A DNA stretch of 64,000 nt from Furcasterigmium furcatum (lineage: Eukaryota; Ascomycota; Sordariomycetes; Glomerellales; Plectosphaerellaceae), in NCBI GenBank assembly GCA_001599815.1, contig BCIA01000005.1:5581815-5645814 (forward strand), given 5' to 3'. Position numbers and translations under genes: made by a program. The notes beneath the pieces are model-generated. The model ran no database searches and had not been told where the DNA came from. It worked only from the letters and a program-made list of their open reading frames with translations. This document shows, one piece after another, positions 21,749 through 33,216 of the stretch; the first letter of the stretch is position 1, and every line of letters starts with the position of its first letter.

Positions 21749-23150
21749 GTACGTGCCGAACGTCACTCTCGCCATCGACACCAAAGTACAGGATTGGTCG
21801 GAAATGATCCGCAACGTCGACGACCTGCTTGATTCTCGAAACTCGCCATCTCGCCAGGGCCCGGGGGCGGCCTCATCACCTCCCAGCGGGCCTTCCCGGC
21901 GCAGCTCCATTCACGATCCCGCCTTTGGTCGCAAACGTAGCGCGTCGCCAAAGCGAGAGAGCGAGGAGCATGATTCCATCATGTCGTCCAAGCGTCGATG
22001 TACAGGTCCGGTCGGTGGGTTCAACTCCCCGGCATTGTCCTTGTCCACCAGCCAGAGACCATCCGGGGATGTCCTTCAGTCCCATACCCCCATCACACCG
22101 AACCATGCCCGGCAAATCGACGACTTGATACTGGGAGCTGTCCAGCCTCCGAGCCAAAAAAGTGAAGGCGCGAGCACGGCGCAGGACGTCGCCACGCCAA
22201 CCAACACCACCCCAACTGTCGCCCGCTTACCTCGACAAGCTGGGGTCGGCGGGGCGCCCGAAGAGTTGTTCCCTTGCCTGAAGGAGCGGCTCGACAAGGT
22301 GGAGGGCAAGTTGAGAGAGCTGCCCGCAGACCGCGTGACCGAGGACCTCCAGAAAGCACAGCAGGATCTCGCAGAATCCGTCAAGCGGTTGGAAGATCGA
22401 CTCGGCGCCACAGATGACAAAATCAAAGGGCAGAGTGCTGTGTCTGCTACGTTGCAAGAGAAATGCGACAAGAACGAGGTCTCCCTCACGGGCCTGCAAA
22501 TCAACGTCAGAACCCTCGAGGCCTCGATAAACGACATCAGAGCAAGAGAGGCCGTGTCAGCGTCGTCCCTGCCCCCCAGCGACGGACTGCGAGAGCAGCC
22601 CGTGTCCGCCTTCAGACAACTCTACCTGGATCAACCGGGACTCACGAATCTCGTCCTCCTCACGGAGGCATACCTTGGCCAGATTGACACGCGATGCAAG
22701 AATGCGGACGAGCGGATGACCCGCGCGGAAGTATACGCCGAAGAGTCCGCGAGGCTCCAAAACCGGGATCCAGGCGTCGGGGAGGAGAGCTTCCGCCGCC
22801 TGGAGGACCAAATCGCAGTACTGACCCGGCAGGCCTCGGAAACCGAGCGCCTCGTCAAAGAGCAGGCCGAACAGATCCGGCAGCAGAACGCTACCATCAG
22901 CGAGCTGCAGACCAAGCCGACCACGCAGTTTGCGGAGCTGCAGCAACAGCTGAACGCAGTCAACCTCACAGTAGCCAACCACTCCACCAACCTGGGACTG
23001 GAGTCTAGGATGATCACCGTCCTTGACATGGCGAGGGTCTACCACAGACGCGAGAACTTCGTGTCCAAGGCGCAGATGGAGGCGTCGGCCCGCATGGTGA
23101 TCTCGCTCGAAGCGGCGGTCAACCAGCTGATGAACTCGAAAGGGAAATAA
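21729..23150 (+). CDS. Unknown protein with a disordered N-terminus and long coiled coil
   Basis: 473 residues from ATG 21729 (probably the 3' exon of the gene that starts at 21331). Residues about 40-180 are Ser/Pro/Arg-rich with possible basic nuclear signals (GRKRSASPKRE, SSKRRC). Residues about 180-470 are strongly helical with heptad-like spacing (LKERLDKVEGKLRELPADRV, LEDRLGATDDKIKG, then LVKEQAEQIRQQNATISELQ), predicting a long coiled coil. No known family was recognised. A nuclear or cytoskeletal scaffold is possible but only inferred. Confidence 0.55.
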   Translation: MARQEDEYVPNVTLAIDTKVQDWSEMIRNVDDLLDSRNSPSRQGPGAASSPPSGPSRRSSIHDPAFGRKRSASPKRESEEHDSIMSSKRRCTGPVGGFNSPALSLSTSQRPSGDVLQSHTPITPNHARQIDDLILGAVQPPSQKSEGASTAQDVATPTNTTPTVARLPRQAGVGGAPEELFPCLKERLDKVEGKLRELPADRVTEDLQKAQQDLAESVKRLEDRLGATDDKIKGQSAVSATLQEKCDKNEVSLTGLQINVRTLEASINDIRAREAVSASSLPPSDGLREQPVSAFRQLYLDQPGLTNLVLLTEAYLGQIDTRCKNADERMTRAEVYAEESARLQNRDPGVGEESFRRLEDQIAVLTRQASETERLVKEQAEQIRQQNATISELQTKPTTQFAELQQQLNAVNLTVANHSTNLGLESRMITVLDMARVYHRRENFVSKAQMEASARMVISLEAAVNQLMNSKGK

Positions 23151-23576
23151 GGCGCTTATCTGCGATAAGCGTCTCTGTACAAACAAACAAACGACCAAAC
23201 TTGTAGCTACCGATAATATGGTGGTGGGATTGAGGGTGGCCAGGAGACGCAGGCCCAGGACGATCGATCCAGTACTAAATGCAACCGATTCCATGATCCC
23301 CGGAGAGGCGGATCTCCCTTCGTGACTGTTCTTGAACTCACTCGCTTCCAGTCGGGAAAAGCTTTCTTGTATTTGATGCTGTTCGATGTCTCTTATGATT
23401 TCCTATCTAGGCAATGTTTGCCCCAGGTAATCAGTAGCGTCGGGATTGTCTCCCCGGTTGGCGTCGGCACGGCGACATGACGTGACCACCAACACCTTCG
23501 GCCAGAGCTCCGAGCTTTCGTTCAAGCTGCTTCCTGCACAGTCCATCAACAGCCCAACAGCCACAGTCACCACAAG
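23151..23576. other. Intergenic region
   Basis: 426 bases, AT-rich around 23170-23220 and 23370-23420 (3' end of the coiled-coil gene), then the leader of the peptidase gene with CACCACAAG just before its ATG. Nothing else is visible. Confidence 0.5.
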
Positions 23577-24879
23577 ATGCGCGTTTCACAGCTTCTCGGG
23601 GCGTCATTGCTCGCCCAGCGTGCCCTCACAGCTCCAGACGCCCAATTGCCTCTCGCACCCGGCGCTACGGAACCGGAGGCTCTGGAATCGGGCGGCGGCA
23701 GCGGTCACGGTCCCGCCTGGCGGGAGAGCTTGCTCTCACTCCATCGCTCCCTCGTGGAGATCTCCTCCGTCACGGGAACCGAGGGCGAGGTCGGAAAGTT
23801 CCTCGTCGACTACCTGAACTCAAAGGGCTACGTCGCGATCCCCCAATTCGTGCCGCCGCGCAACGACTCGAACGGGCCGCGGTACAACGTGCTGGCGTCC
23901 AAGGCGCCCAGCCGGGACCTCAAGGCGCGCGTCATCGTCAGCTCCCACATCGACGTCGTCCCGCCGCACATTCCGTACGGAATTGACGATGGCGAGGTCT
24001 CCGAGAAGACCATGATCTGGGGCCGGGGCAGCGTGGATGCCAAGGGCAGCGTCGCCGCGCAGATCCAGGCGCACGAGAACCTGCTGGCGTCCGGCAAGAT
24101 CGCCGACGATGACGTCCTCCTCCTCTTCGTCGTCGGCGAGGAGAAATGGGGCGACGGGATGCGCTACTTCTCCGACTCCCTGGACGAGCTCGACCCGCGG
24201 CCCAAGATCGACGCGGTCATCTTCGGCGAGCCGACGGAGAACAAGCTGGCGTGCGGGCACAAGGGCGGCGTCTTCTGCGACCTGACCGCCAAGGGAGTCG
24301 CCGGGCACTCCGGGTACCCGTGGCTGGGCAAGTCGGCCAACGAGCTCCTGGTCCGGGCTTTTTACCGGATCCTCGAGACGGACCTCGGCAGCGACAAGCA
24401 CTTCGGCAACACGACGTTCAATATCGGGCGCTTCGACGGCGGCGTCGCAGCCAATGTCATTCCAGACCACGCGATGTCCAAGATCGCCGCCCGTGTTGCC
24501 ATTGGGCCTGAGAAGGGAGGCGGAGACGTCGTCATTGGCAGAATCCAGGCCATCCTGGACGAAGTGGACAAGGACGCCTTTACGCTGGAGTGCTCCCACG
24601 GGTACGGCGTTGTCGAGGCCAACTGTGACGTGAAAGGCGAGTCTTCCTCGGACGCCGGTGGTATCTGCTGCTAACAACGCTCCAGGTTTCGAGACGGCAG
24701 TGATGAATTACGGCACCGACATCCCCAATCTCAAGGGGGACCACACTCGGTATCTCTACGGGCCCGGCAGCATCCTGGTGGCACATGGGGACAACGAGAA
24801 CCTGACGGTGGCTGACTTGGAGACCGCGGTTCGGGGATTCGAGACGCTCATCCTGCACGCCTTGTCAGATTCTTCCTAG
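23577..24879 (+). CDS. Secreted or vacuolar M20 family metallopeptidase, with a GC-AG intron
   Basis: Two exons, 23577-24636 and 24686-24879, give 417 residues. A signal peptide (about 1-19, MRVSQLLGASLLAQRALTA) is followed by the M20 fold. Metal and catalytic residues are in place: His124 and Asp126 in SSHIDVVPP, Asp154 in GRGSVDAKGS, the Glu pair at 188-189 in VVGEEKWGD, Glu218 in IFGEPTE, and the last ligand His387 in LVAHGDNENL, which lies in exon 2. The family removes C-terminal or N-acyl residues from small peptides. The intron begins AAAG|GCGAGT, a GC donor; no GT donor in the right phase is available, and read-through ends in a stop before the final His. The stop is 16 bases from that of the convergent MRI1 gene. 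Confidence 0.87.
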
Positions 24880-24895
24880 TTATAGACACCAAAGC

Positions 24896-26059
24896 CTATG
24901 CCTTGGTCACCTGAGCCCATCTCTCCGGCATGATTTTGCTAAAGTCAAACTTTCCATCCTCTCCCTTCTCGACGGCGCCCTTCTCCGTCACGACGGTGTC
25001 AATCAGGTGGTGTGGTGTGACATCGAACGCGGGATTCCACACGCCGACGTTCTGGTCAGCCGTGGCCACGCGCACCGTCTGGGACACGTCGACGGTGCCG
25101 TCCGGGCGAACCGTGGCGCCGGAAATCTGCGTCAGCTCCTCCTTCTTCCTCTGCTCAATCTTGATTCCGTCGCCCGTCAGGGTCTCCAGGTCGATGCTGG
25201 TCGTCGGCGCGGCCACGATGAACTTGATGCCGTGGTACTTGGCCAGCACGGCGAGCTGATATGTGCCGATCTTGTTGGCGGTGTCTCCGTTCCGCACGAC
25301 GCGGTCGGCGCCGACGATGACGGCGGAGATGTTCATCTCGGCCTTCTTCAGCGAGAAGAGCGCCGCAGCCATGGAGTCGGTGATCAGCGTGCTCGGGATG
25401 TTCTCAAACACGAGCTCAAAGGCAGTGAGGCGACTGCCCTGGTTGTACGGCCGGGTCTCGGTGCAGTAGGCATGCTTCAGCAGACCCCGAGACTGCAGGG
25501 TCCTGATGATTCCCAGCGCGGTTCCGTGTCCGGAGGTGGCGAGAGACCCAGTGTTGCAGTGCGTCAGGACGGAGACCTGCTTCTCGGTGGCGGCGTGGAC
25601 GGCCCCGATCAGCCAGTCGGCTCCGTGGTCGCCGATGCTCAGGTTCGTTTTCAGGTCCTTCTCCAGGATGGCCTCGGCCTCGTCGATGAGGGTCTTGACG
25701 ATAGCATCGCGGCCCTGGTCGGCGACCTCCTGCGTGCGCGCTTTGAGGTGGTTGATCGCGTTGGTGAGATCGACAGCCGTGGGCCTGCTCTCCTTGAGAT
25801 AGTCCAGGCGGCCGTGGATGTAGGAGACGACATCCTGGGGAGAGGTGGCCTGGCAGCTGCCGTTGTGCAGCTCGACGGCGTGAGCTAAACTGGCCACTAT
25901 CGCGATTGCCGGCGCACCGCGGACCCTCATGGCCCTGATACAGTCGAAAGCCTCCTCGCTGGTAGACACATCGTCATAGTGAAATTCGTGAGGGAGGCGC
26001 AGCTGATCCAGGACTTCCAGGCGGCCCCTGGTGTACTTGATTGCTTGGAGGGTCGACAT
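24896..26059 (-). CDS. MRI1: Methylthioribose-1-phosphate isomerase
   Basis: 387 residues, no intron. It converts methylthioribose-1-phosphate to methylthioribulose-1-phosphate in the methionine salvage pathway. The fold is shared with eIF2B alpha/beta/delta, but the enzyme motifs identify it: RVRGAPAIAI at about 46-55, the catalytic Cys168 in LTHCNTGSLATSGHGTALG, and Asp252 in VIVGADRVVRNGDTANKIGT. The family signature ETRPYNQGSRLTAFEL is at about 201-216. Length and ends match the family. It is tail-to-tail with the M20 peptidase gene; 3' UTRs must overlap. Confidence 0.96.
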   Translation of the reverse strand: MSTLQAIKYTRGRLEVLDQLRLPHEFHYDDVSTSEEAFDCIRAMRVRGAPAIAIVASLAHAVELHNGSCQATSPQDVVSYIHGRLDYLKESRPTAVDLTNAINHLKARTQEVADQGRDAIVKTLIDEAEAILEKDLKTNLSIGDHGADWLIGAVHAATEKQVSVLTHCNTGSLATSGHGTALGIIRTLQSRGLLKHAYCTETRPYNQGSRLTAFELVFENIPSTLITDSMAAALFSLKKAEMNISAVIVGADRVVRNGDTANKIGTYQLAVLAKYHGIKFIVAAPTTSIDLETLTGDGIKIEQRKKEELTQISGATVRPDGTVDVSQTVRVATADQNVGVWNPAFDVTPHHLIDTVVTEKGAVEKGEDGKFDFSKIMPERWAQVTKA

Positions 26060-26468
26060 GGCGATGTCTGGGAGATGCTCCGTAGCTGTGAGGTCGGTGG
26101 TGTAAAGTGAAGAAGGGACGAGCCGTCAAAAGGGAAGTTCATCTAGTCATTAGGCTGCTCCTGCCCCTCCATCGAAAGTTCTGCCGTGCCCCTCCATGAG
26201 GTGCAACCCGAATGATCAAATCATTTGCGCATGTGCGCTCTGACCGCCTCCCCAATCGGGCCTTCTTACTCGCTCGTCATTTCCCCATCGGCGGTCGGCA
26301 GGGGCCAACGCCGGGTGGGTCCAGGGGAGCTTCCCAAGCCAAGCGACGGCGGTCAGCGGTATCGTGTCTGTCTCGAAGCTCATAGCTACAACATCCCCAT
26401 CCAACGTCGCTTGCGGGAGCACTTCCAACGACGCCAACGACTCGCGCAACCACAATGATACGATCCGC
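26060..26468. other. Divergent promoter region between MRI1 and TRS130
   Basis: 409 bases between two divergent starts. No clear shared motif. A frame on the plus strand continues upstream of the TRS130 ATG, but it has no upstream ATG. Confidence 0.5.
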
Positions 26469-29400
26469 ATGATGGAACAACCGTTCTCGACATCCAAGGT
26501 CACCGGTAAACGCCTCCCCAAGGCAGGCCGCGCACTTCAACCGGGCTAACATGCGACAGTCGAGTACTTCGATCCTCACGACGTATACAAGCTCATCGGG
26601 CCCGGCCTGAACCCTCGATTACCCCTCCGAAACCTCCACTGGCAGTCCCACTCCGGGCCCCTCCGATCTATCGAAGTTCTCTGGGTTGAATTGGTCAATG
26701 CCGGCGCAGCGACAGCCAAGCCAGCACCCGGCAACCTCAGGAGGTCCGTCAGTGCGAGCGCCCACGATGACGGCTTCCAGACCCAGCAGATAGGGCGTCA
26801 CAGCGCGTCGACGGACAACATCGACACGCCGACCGCCGCTCAGCCTGGGAAGGAGCGCCGCCATCAGATTCCCGGCCTGCGGAGGACCCCGTACCTGAAA
26901 GTCCTGCTCGTGCGCTGCGACGACAACGACACGTACAAGTCGACAACAAGGGCCGAGATTCGTGAGTGGATCAAGGAGAACACTCCGCCGTCGCAGAGCT
27001 CGCGCACGGAGAACCATGACGCCTTCGAGTGGCTCATCATCCACGTCGTCGTCCCGAACACGACTGCTGCGACGCAGCCCCGGACCAGCGGCAAGGCATC
27101 CGAGAATGCCTCGGGCGAAAAGTCCGGCGCCTCAAGATGGCGCACCGGCTCGTCTACGCTGCTGGAGAAGATGCGCGCCGACTTCAACGTGAGCGGGAAA
27201 GGCGCCGTGGACCGGGTGGCCCAGATCCGCATCGGCATCAATGACGTGCCCTACGACCTCCTCCCACGCGTTGTGCCTGCGACGCCGACTGGCTACTCGG
27301 AGTCGGACAAGGACGCCGACAACGCGTGGAACGAGCTGGTGGTCAAGTTCAAGACTCTGATCCTGGCGTCTTTCGACATGCGCGTGACACAATACGAGGA
27401 TGACATACGCGAAAAGGACGCCCAGCGTACATTGCCTGGCTGGAACTTCTGCACCTTTTTCATCCTCAAGGAGGGGCTGGCTAGAGGGTTCGAGAGCGTA
27501 GGCCTTGTCGAGGACGCTCTTGTCGGCTACGATGAGCTCAGCGTCGGCCTCGACACGGTTCTCCACGAACAGGTCGTCTCCGGGCAGCCGGAGAGGCACG
27601 GAGGCGCCCTCCTCAGCTACACGGACGAGCTCAAGCTGCAGGCAGAGAAATGCCTCGCCGAGATGACGGGAAGCACGGCCAACGACGAGGAGGCCGTCGA
27701 CCTCCAGTCCAAGGATGCCAGCCACACGCCCTCGCTCGACGATATCCCCATATCCTCTTCGCGCAAGCTGTACCGAGACCTGATTGTCGCCAACAACGTC
27801 TCCGTCTTTGACTTTCGATGCTACATCTTCAGCCGACAGATGTCCCTCTTGCTTCGCCTTGGAAACGCGTGGTCTTCGAGGGAGGAGCTGCTCGCAAAGC
27901 TCAAGGAGCAGCATGATGTGGTGCTGCACGATGCGCCGCCGCCGACCACCACGTCTAAGAAGGGCGAGGAGAGCGAGAATCTCTCCATGCTCGCCGAGAT
28001 CTGCCGGCGAGCGTTGCAGTTCATTCCTTCCATATCACAGGTCATGAGAAAGGATATCGTTACCGCTTTGGTCCCCGGTGAAGCCGCCCCAGCACCGCTG
28101 GAACCGCAGCTTTCCGAGGCCATCGACAACCTGGTGGCATCCTTCGCCTTCTCCGTTGCCCAGCAGATCTTGGCGCAGACTTCTACCAAGGCCCTTCCGA
28201 TCCCGCCGTCGCTTCTCACCTCGCCGTCCGCACACGAGCCGAAGGCTTCTATTCCCGAGCCAAAGACGATGATGCATCCGGCTCGAAACTCGTCTCTCAA
28301 CGTGCGGCCCGTGTCACAGCCCCCCGTGAGTCCTGGCATTTTCCCAGGCCCTGGAGCCGGCCACCGGCCCAGCAACTCGGAGGCCGATGTCCCGACCGCC
28401 AGTGGCCAGTTTCTGAAAGTCGGCCTTGAACAGCTCGCCGCGCGGCGGGCCGAGCTTTATTCCCTCTCCCGCAATGTTCTCGAGGAGTGCGGCAAGAAGA
28501 GGCAGTGGAGTGATGGCTGGGGCTCTGTTCCCGAGATTGGTGACCCAGCCGATAGCTTGGCCCTCGAGGACATCAGCCTGGATGATGACGACGACGACGG
28601 AGCCAAGTCACGCAGTCCCTCCCGACAAGAAGCCACGGTCTCGCTATCGGGCTTCCAAAACGAACTGCTTCGAACGGCTCTGGACAACAAGGATGACTTC
28701 CATCGTCTCTATGAGACCTTGACCGACAAGGCTCTGAGGCACTACACCGTGGCCGACCACAACCACGCGGTACAGGCCTGCCTGACAGACCTCGCCATCC
28801 TCAAGTATCACTTGGGCGAGTACTCTGCGGCTTCGTCCTACTTTTACCGCTGCACTCCATTCTTCGGAGAGCATGGATGGACCGCTTTGGAGCTCTCCAT
28901 GCTTGTCATGTACTCACACTGCCTGAAGGAGCTGCAGCGGAAGGACGAGTTTGTGAGGGTTGTCCTGAAACTCGTCATCAAGGCCGCCGCCGCGCAAAAG
29001 GAGCGGCTGTCACAGATGAAAAAGCTTCGTCTGGGGCCAAAGCAGTCCGAGAAGCACCCAACGTCCGTCGCCGTCCGGGGGTTCCTCGAAAAGCTCACCG
29101 AAGTGACGAAACTCATGCCGAACGAGGTGCCCGTGCCGCTCGGCCAAGTCTTCGCCGATATCAAGGTTGAGGGGGGAGTGGAGTACGATGAGGGCCGCGA
29201 TGGGTTTGCTTTGGTCGTTGGCCTTGAGAGTCTCATGATGGATGATTTGACCATCGAAAGCGGGCGGATGTGCCTCATGAACTCCGCCCCCGGAGGTCTT
29301 CCCAAGGAACTCTGGATGGAGGCCGTTGGAGGCCAAGTCATCAAGCCTGGCCACAACTCGGTTCGGCTCCTCGGGAAGGTCAGTTCACCCCTCGCACACT

Positions 29401-31133
29401 GTAAGGGTCTCACTAATAGCTCGCAGACCATCGTCCCTGGAAGATTCGAGATTGACCGGCTCAGCCTCGTCTCCAGCAACATTCACTTCCACTACGAGCG
29501 CGACATCGATCAGGGCTCGAAGGATCACAAGGATGCCTTCCAGCTCCCAAGCATCCGGCTGTACCGCCCTGCGGGGGGCCTCGATTGTCAGCTCACAGCC
29601 AGCAGCAACATTCAGCTCGACCGGAACAACGGCTTGGACCTCAAGCTGTCCACCGGGTGGAACGACATCATCTCGTGCGACGTGCGCGTTCGACCGAATA
29701 CCGGCGGACTGCGGCTTCTGACCACTGAAGCCACCCTCCTCACCCCCTCGTCCAACTTTTCTCGTCCGCCCGAAGCTGGTTTATTCCGCTTCGGAAAGCT
29801 GGAGAAGGACAGCAGTCTCGAGCTCCGCTTTCCATATTCTACCGAGCAGGATGTGGCTACCATCTCCGTCAAGCTCGACATCATCTACGTGACCGCCGAC
29901 GGCACCTACACATTGTCCCTGATGCCCTCTGTCCCGGTGTCCTTGGATTTGGGAGTCAACGTCCAGGACGTCTTCAAGCATGCTGCTATCTTCTCTCGCT
30001 TCAGCGTTTCGACGGCGTCCCCGGGGCCTCTTATTCTACACGAGAGCTCTCTAATCGAGTCGGAAGTCTTCGATGCCGATTTTGGATTTGAATCTAGCAG
30101 GCCGGTCACAATCTTCCCGAAACAGCCAGCCAGCCTGCTGTACAAAATCACTCGGAAACCGGATGTTGCTATCGGCTCCAAGACGCAGAAGACCCTGTAC
30201 CTGAAGCTCCAATACACGGTTGTGCTCGACACGATCATCGCGCAAGCTACATCGTCGCTCAACGAGGCGTCCACCGACACCCAGGTTGCCCGCTTCACAA
30301 GCGTGCTGGCTGAGTATACCAAGCAGCAGCTCTCGTCCAAGCTGTCGCCTTACGACTTGGAGCGGGCAGCTCTACTGAGCGAAGTGTCCACGTCGTCCCT
30401 AGTTGGACCCGAGCTCGACACCGCGTTCCACGGTCTTGGGAAGATTCCTGGCACAGATACAGAGGCTCCCGCGGGGCTGGCGGAATTCGTCCGCAGCTGG
30501 CAGAAAGTCCACCCAAAGATGGCGTTGCTGGACCAGAACGGTATCGAAGGGACACGGTCGATCCTGATTCCGGTCGACATACCATCCATGCCGATCCTGT
30601 ACACGGTCGACATCCAGATTGACCAGCCTCTCCCTTCATCGACGTACGGTAGCGACGAGAACATCGTGGACGTGAACCAGCTGCTCTCGGCGAACCTGAA
30701 AATCCAGTGGACGCGCGTGTGGAACACATTGACAGCAACGGACCTGACGCATGATTTCGCCTACGAAGTCACAGCGCCGCCCGATACATGGCTCATTGGC
30801 GGTCAGAGACGGGGACACATCTCGACATCTACCAGCGCCGGGTCAAGCCCTGCGTCGTCATCGACTCTTAACATTCCGCTGATGCTGGTGCCCCTCCGTG
30901 AAGGCTGGCTGCCGTATCCGAGCGTGGAGATTCGGGAAGCTAGGGCTGATTCCGAAGGCGCTACGGGCGCTCAGGGCCACTGCGAGACGGATTATCGCAA
31001 CCTGGGAGAGACGGTACGGGTCGTGTCGGATAGGAACAAGGTCACCTTGAACTTGGATTCAAGCGGGCCGGGAGGTGGACCGCTGGTCCTCGAGAGCCAG
31101 GGAAGGACTCTCGATGGACGCGTCGTTGTCTAA
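26469..31133 (+). CDS. TRS130: TRAPP II complex subunit Trs130/TRAPPC10
   Basis: Three exons (26469-26505, 26560-29378, 29427-31133), 1520 residues. The first exon encodes only MMEQPFSTSKVT before a phase-1 intron, and the protein continues VEYFDPHDVYKLIGPGLNPR and LPLRNLHWQSHSGPLRSIEVL, the characteristic N-terminal Trs130 block. The central helical part (FFILKEGLARGFESVGLVEDALVGYDEL, later AVQACLTDLAILKYHLGEY) and the C-terminal beta-sandwich region (VPLREGWLPYPSVEI) also fit. TRAPP II activates Ypt31/32-type Rab GTPases at the late Golgi. The second intron (29379-29426) is 48 bases, contains no in-frame stop and starts GTCAGT, so retention would insert 16 residues without breaking the protein. 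An insert rich in Ser/Ala interrupts the N-terminal block around residues 85-130. Confidence 0.9.
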
Positions 31134-31182
31134 TGCGAAGAGTACCTAGGAAGGTAGTTTATGACAAGCCAAGGGAGCGACT

Positions 31183-32839
31183 CTACCCTACCACAATGCC
31201 ATATCTCACCAAGCCCATGACCGCGCCCAGAAGAATAGCCAGCGGGGCAGGAATGCCAAAGTACCGCCCGCCTACAAAAGCCGTCGCCATGACCACGACC
31301 CACCACGGGTCGTCCGCGAGGCTGCGGCCCGACTCGAAGCCCTCATCGAGATAGCCGACCTGTGAGATGCGATACACGGCGGTGTATATGAGCCCGACCG
31401 CCGCTGCGTTGATGCCTCGGACCGCAGCCTTCACCCACGGGCGGCTCCTGAGGACGCCCCAGACGCCCATGGTGCCGTGAACCAGCACGATTCCAGGGGT
31501 GAATATCCCAACGAAAGCGATGATCGATCCAGCAGCCGTCGACTGGCCGGCGTTGAAGGCCGTCAGCCCCCCGAGGAAGACGGCAAAGTTGAAGTTGGGC
31601 CCGGGGAACGACTGAGCGATGGCGAGACCGATGAGGAAGTCTCGCGGGCTGACCCAGCCCTCGGCGACGATGTACTCTCTGAGCAGGGGGATGACGACCG
31701 GGCCGCCGCCGAAGATGATGGTGCCGGCGAGGTACAGGTTGGCGAAGAGGTTGTACAGGATGGGCTGGTCGGGGATGAGGCCCCTCGTGATCATGACGAC
31801 GATGAAAGTCGCGAAGAAGACGCCGATGACGGTGGCTCCGACCTTCCAGGAGAAGTCCAGCTTGTACTCTTGGGCGATGACGCGGGGCTCCTCGCCGGTG
31901 GCAGGCTGGTCCCCTTCGTTTGTCTCGGTGGTCGGTGTCGCAGGCGCAGCTCGGCGTCTGGGCGTCTGTTCTGTGCTTGACCCGCGCTCCAGCACCGCCA
32001 TCGAGACGTCTGTGTCCTGATCAGGTCCAGGCTGGTCCCGACCCGGCCTCCTGAAGGTATCCTTGGCCTTGCGCAGCAGCCATCTCACAGGCCGGTGCAC
32101 CCAGCGATAGTCGTGGACGACGGCAGCGCAGCCGGCGGCGGCCATCAAGACGGGGAAGTACCACAGAGAGTTGTACAGCATGCCGGCGGCGGCGCCGAAG
32201 AAGACGAGGATGCGAGTGAGCGGGTCGGTGATGGCCTTCTGGGACAGCTCGACCGCTGCGAGGGCGATGATGCCTACGGTGGCCGCGTTGAGCCCCGACA
32301 ACAGGGCGTATACGGCCCGGGGCAGGGCCTCGTCGATGCTGGACACACCGACGGCCAGGCCGAACATGCCCAGGGCGCCGGGGAGACTGCTTTGGTCAGA
32401 CCCTATCAGCGGGTTGCGGCGGAATCGGGCTCTCTCACCTCCAAAGGACAAAGGCCGCAACAGCTTCAGGGAGACCGCCGTGGATGAGGTTTATGCAGTA
32501 GAGCATCTTGGTGCTCGCGGGGCCAGACAGCGCCTGGGAGATGCTGAACAGTTCCTGGTACTGGGCTACATCAGCGCCCTGGATGACGGTGTTGGGTGTG
32601 AAAAAGGGTGCCTACCATTTGCTCATCGATCCATTCCAGCTTGCGGACGAACTTGTCGTGAAACTACGGCGGATCAGGTCAGCACTGGGTCGTCCCCACG
32701 ATCTCAGAGTGAGACACACGATCTTGAAGTGCACCGGCGGCCCGCCGAATGCCGTGACGCCGAGGTGCCAATTGACCTTGACCATAGCCGCCGCTCGCCC
32801 GCCGACCCTCTCGAGGACCCGTTCCCAGGAATTGTGCAT
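31183..32839 (-). CDS. chr-1: CHR-family chromate ion transporter
   Basis: Four exons on the minus strand (32839-32720, 32663-32616, 32560-32439, 32386-31183) give 497 residues. The protein has two homologous halves, as in long CHR proteins. Half 1 has VTAFGGPPVHFKI, DKFVRKLEWIDEQMYQELFS and QALSGPASTKM; half 2 has IIFGGGPVVIPLLREYIV, EGWVSPRDFLIGLAIAQSFP and GPNFNFAVFLGG. The halves are linked by a charged loop of about 70 residues. Ten or more membrane segments are visible. Neurospora CHR-1 takes up chromate, and family members are thought to exchange sulfate or chromate; the physiological substrate here is not known. Its stop is 49 bases from that of TRS130, in convergent orientation. Confidence 0.88.
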
Positions 32840-33216
32840 CTTGGTTGTTCGAAGGCCAGAATGCGCTCGGGTTGAGGGAAGTCTCTGCAATGAATGATGC
32901 CGCCCGGAAGAGCTGAGCTGCGTGCTGGGGTAAAGTGACTCGAGTTGGGGTCACGAGTGATGGCGTGCGATCAAAGAGTGATGAAGCGGGTTGATTAATA
33001 ATCAGATAGGAAATGTCCTTTCTACAGCCCCCTTATACAAGCGTAGGGCGGCCCGCAGGAGACTGGCTCGCCCATCTCGGCGTCCGTGACATCCCGGGCT
33101 ATGTTCATAATGTCGGAAAGGGTGGTGTTCCTTTGTTCGACCCCGCCGTGCCTCGAGTCACTGCCGGCTTCCCCCTGGAGGCCCCTGGTATTCTTTACGA
33201 CGAACGGGCCCGTCTC
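32840..33216. other. Intergenic region upstream of the chromate transporter
   Basis: About 380 bases. Nothing with a recognisable domain; the plus-strand frame at 33013-33276 runs opposite the sulfatase remnant and is not supported. Confidence 0.45.
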
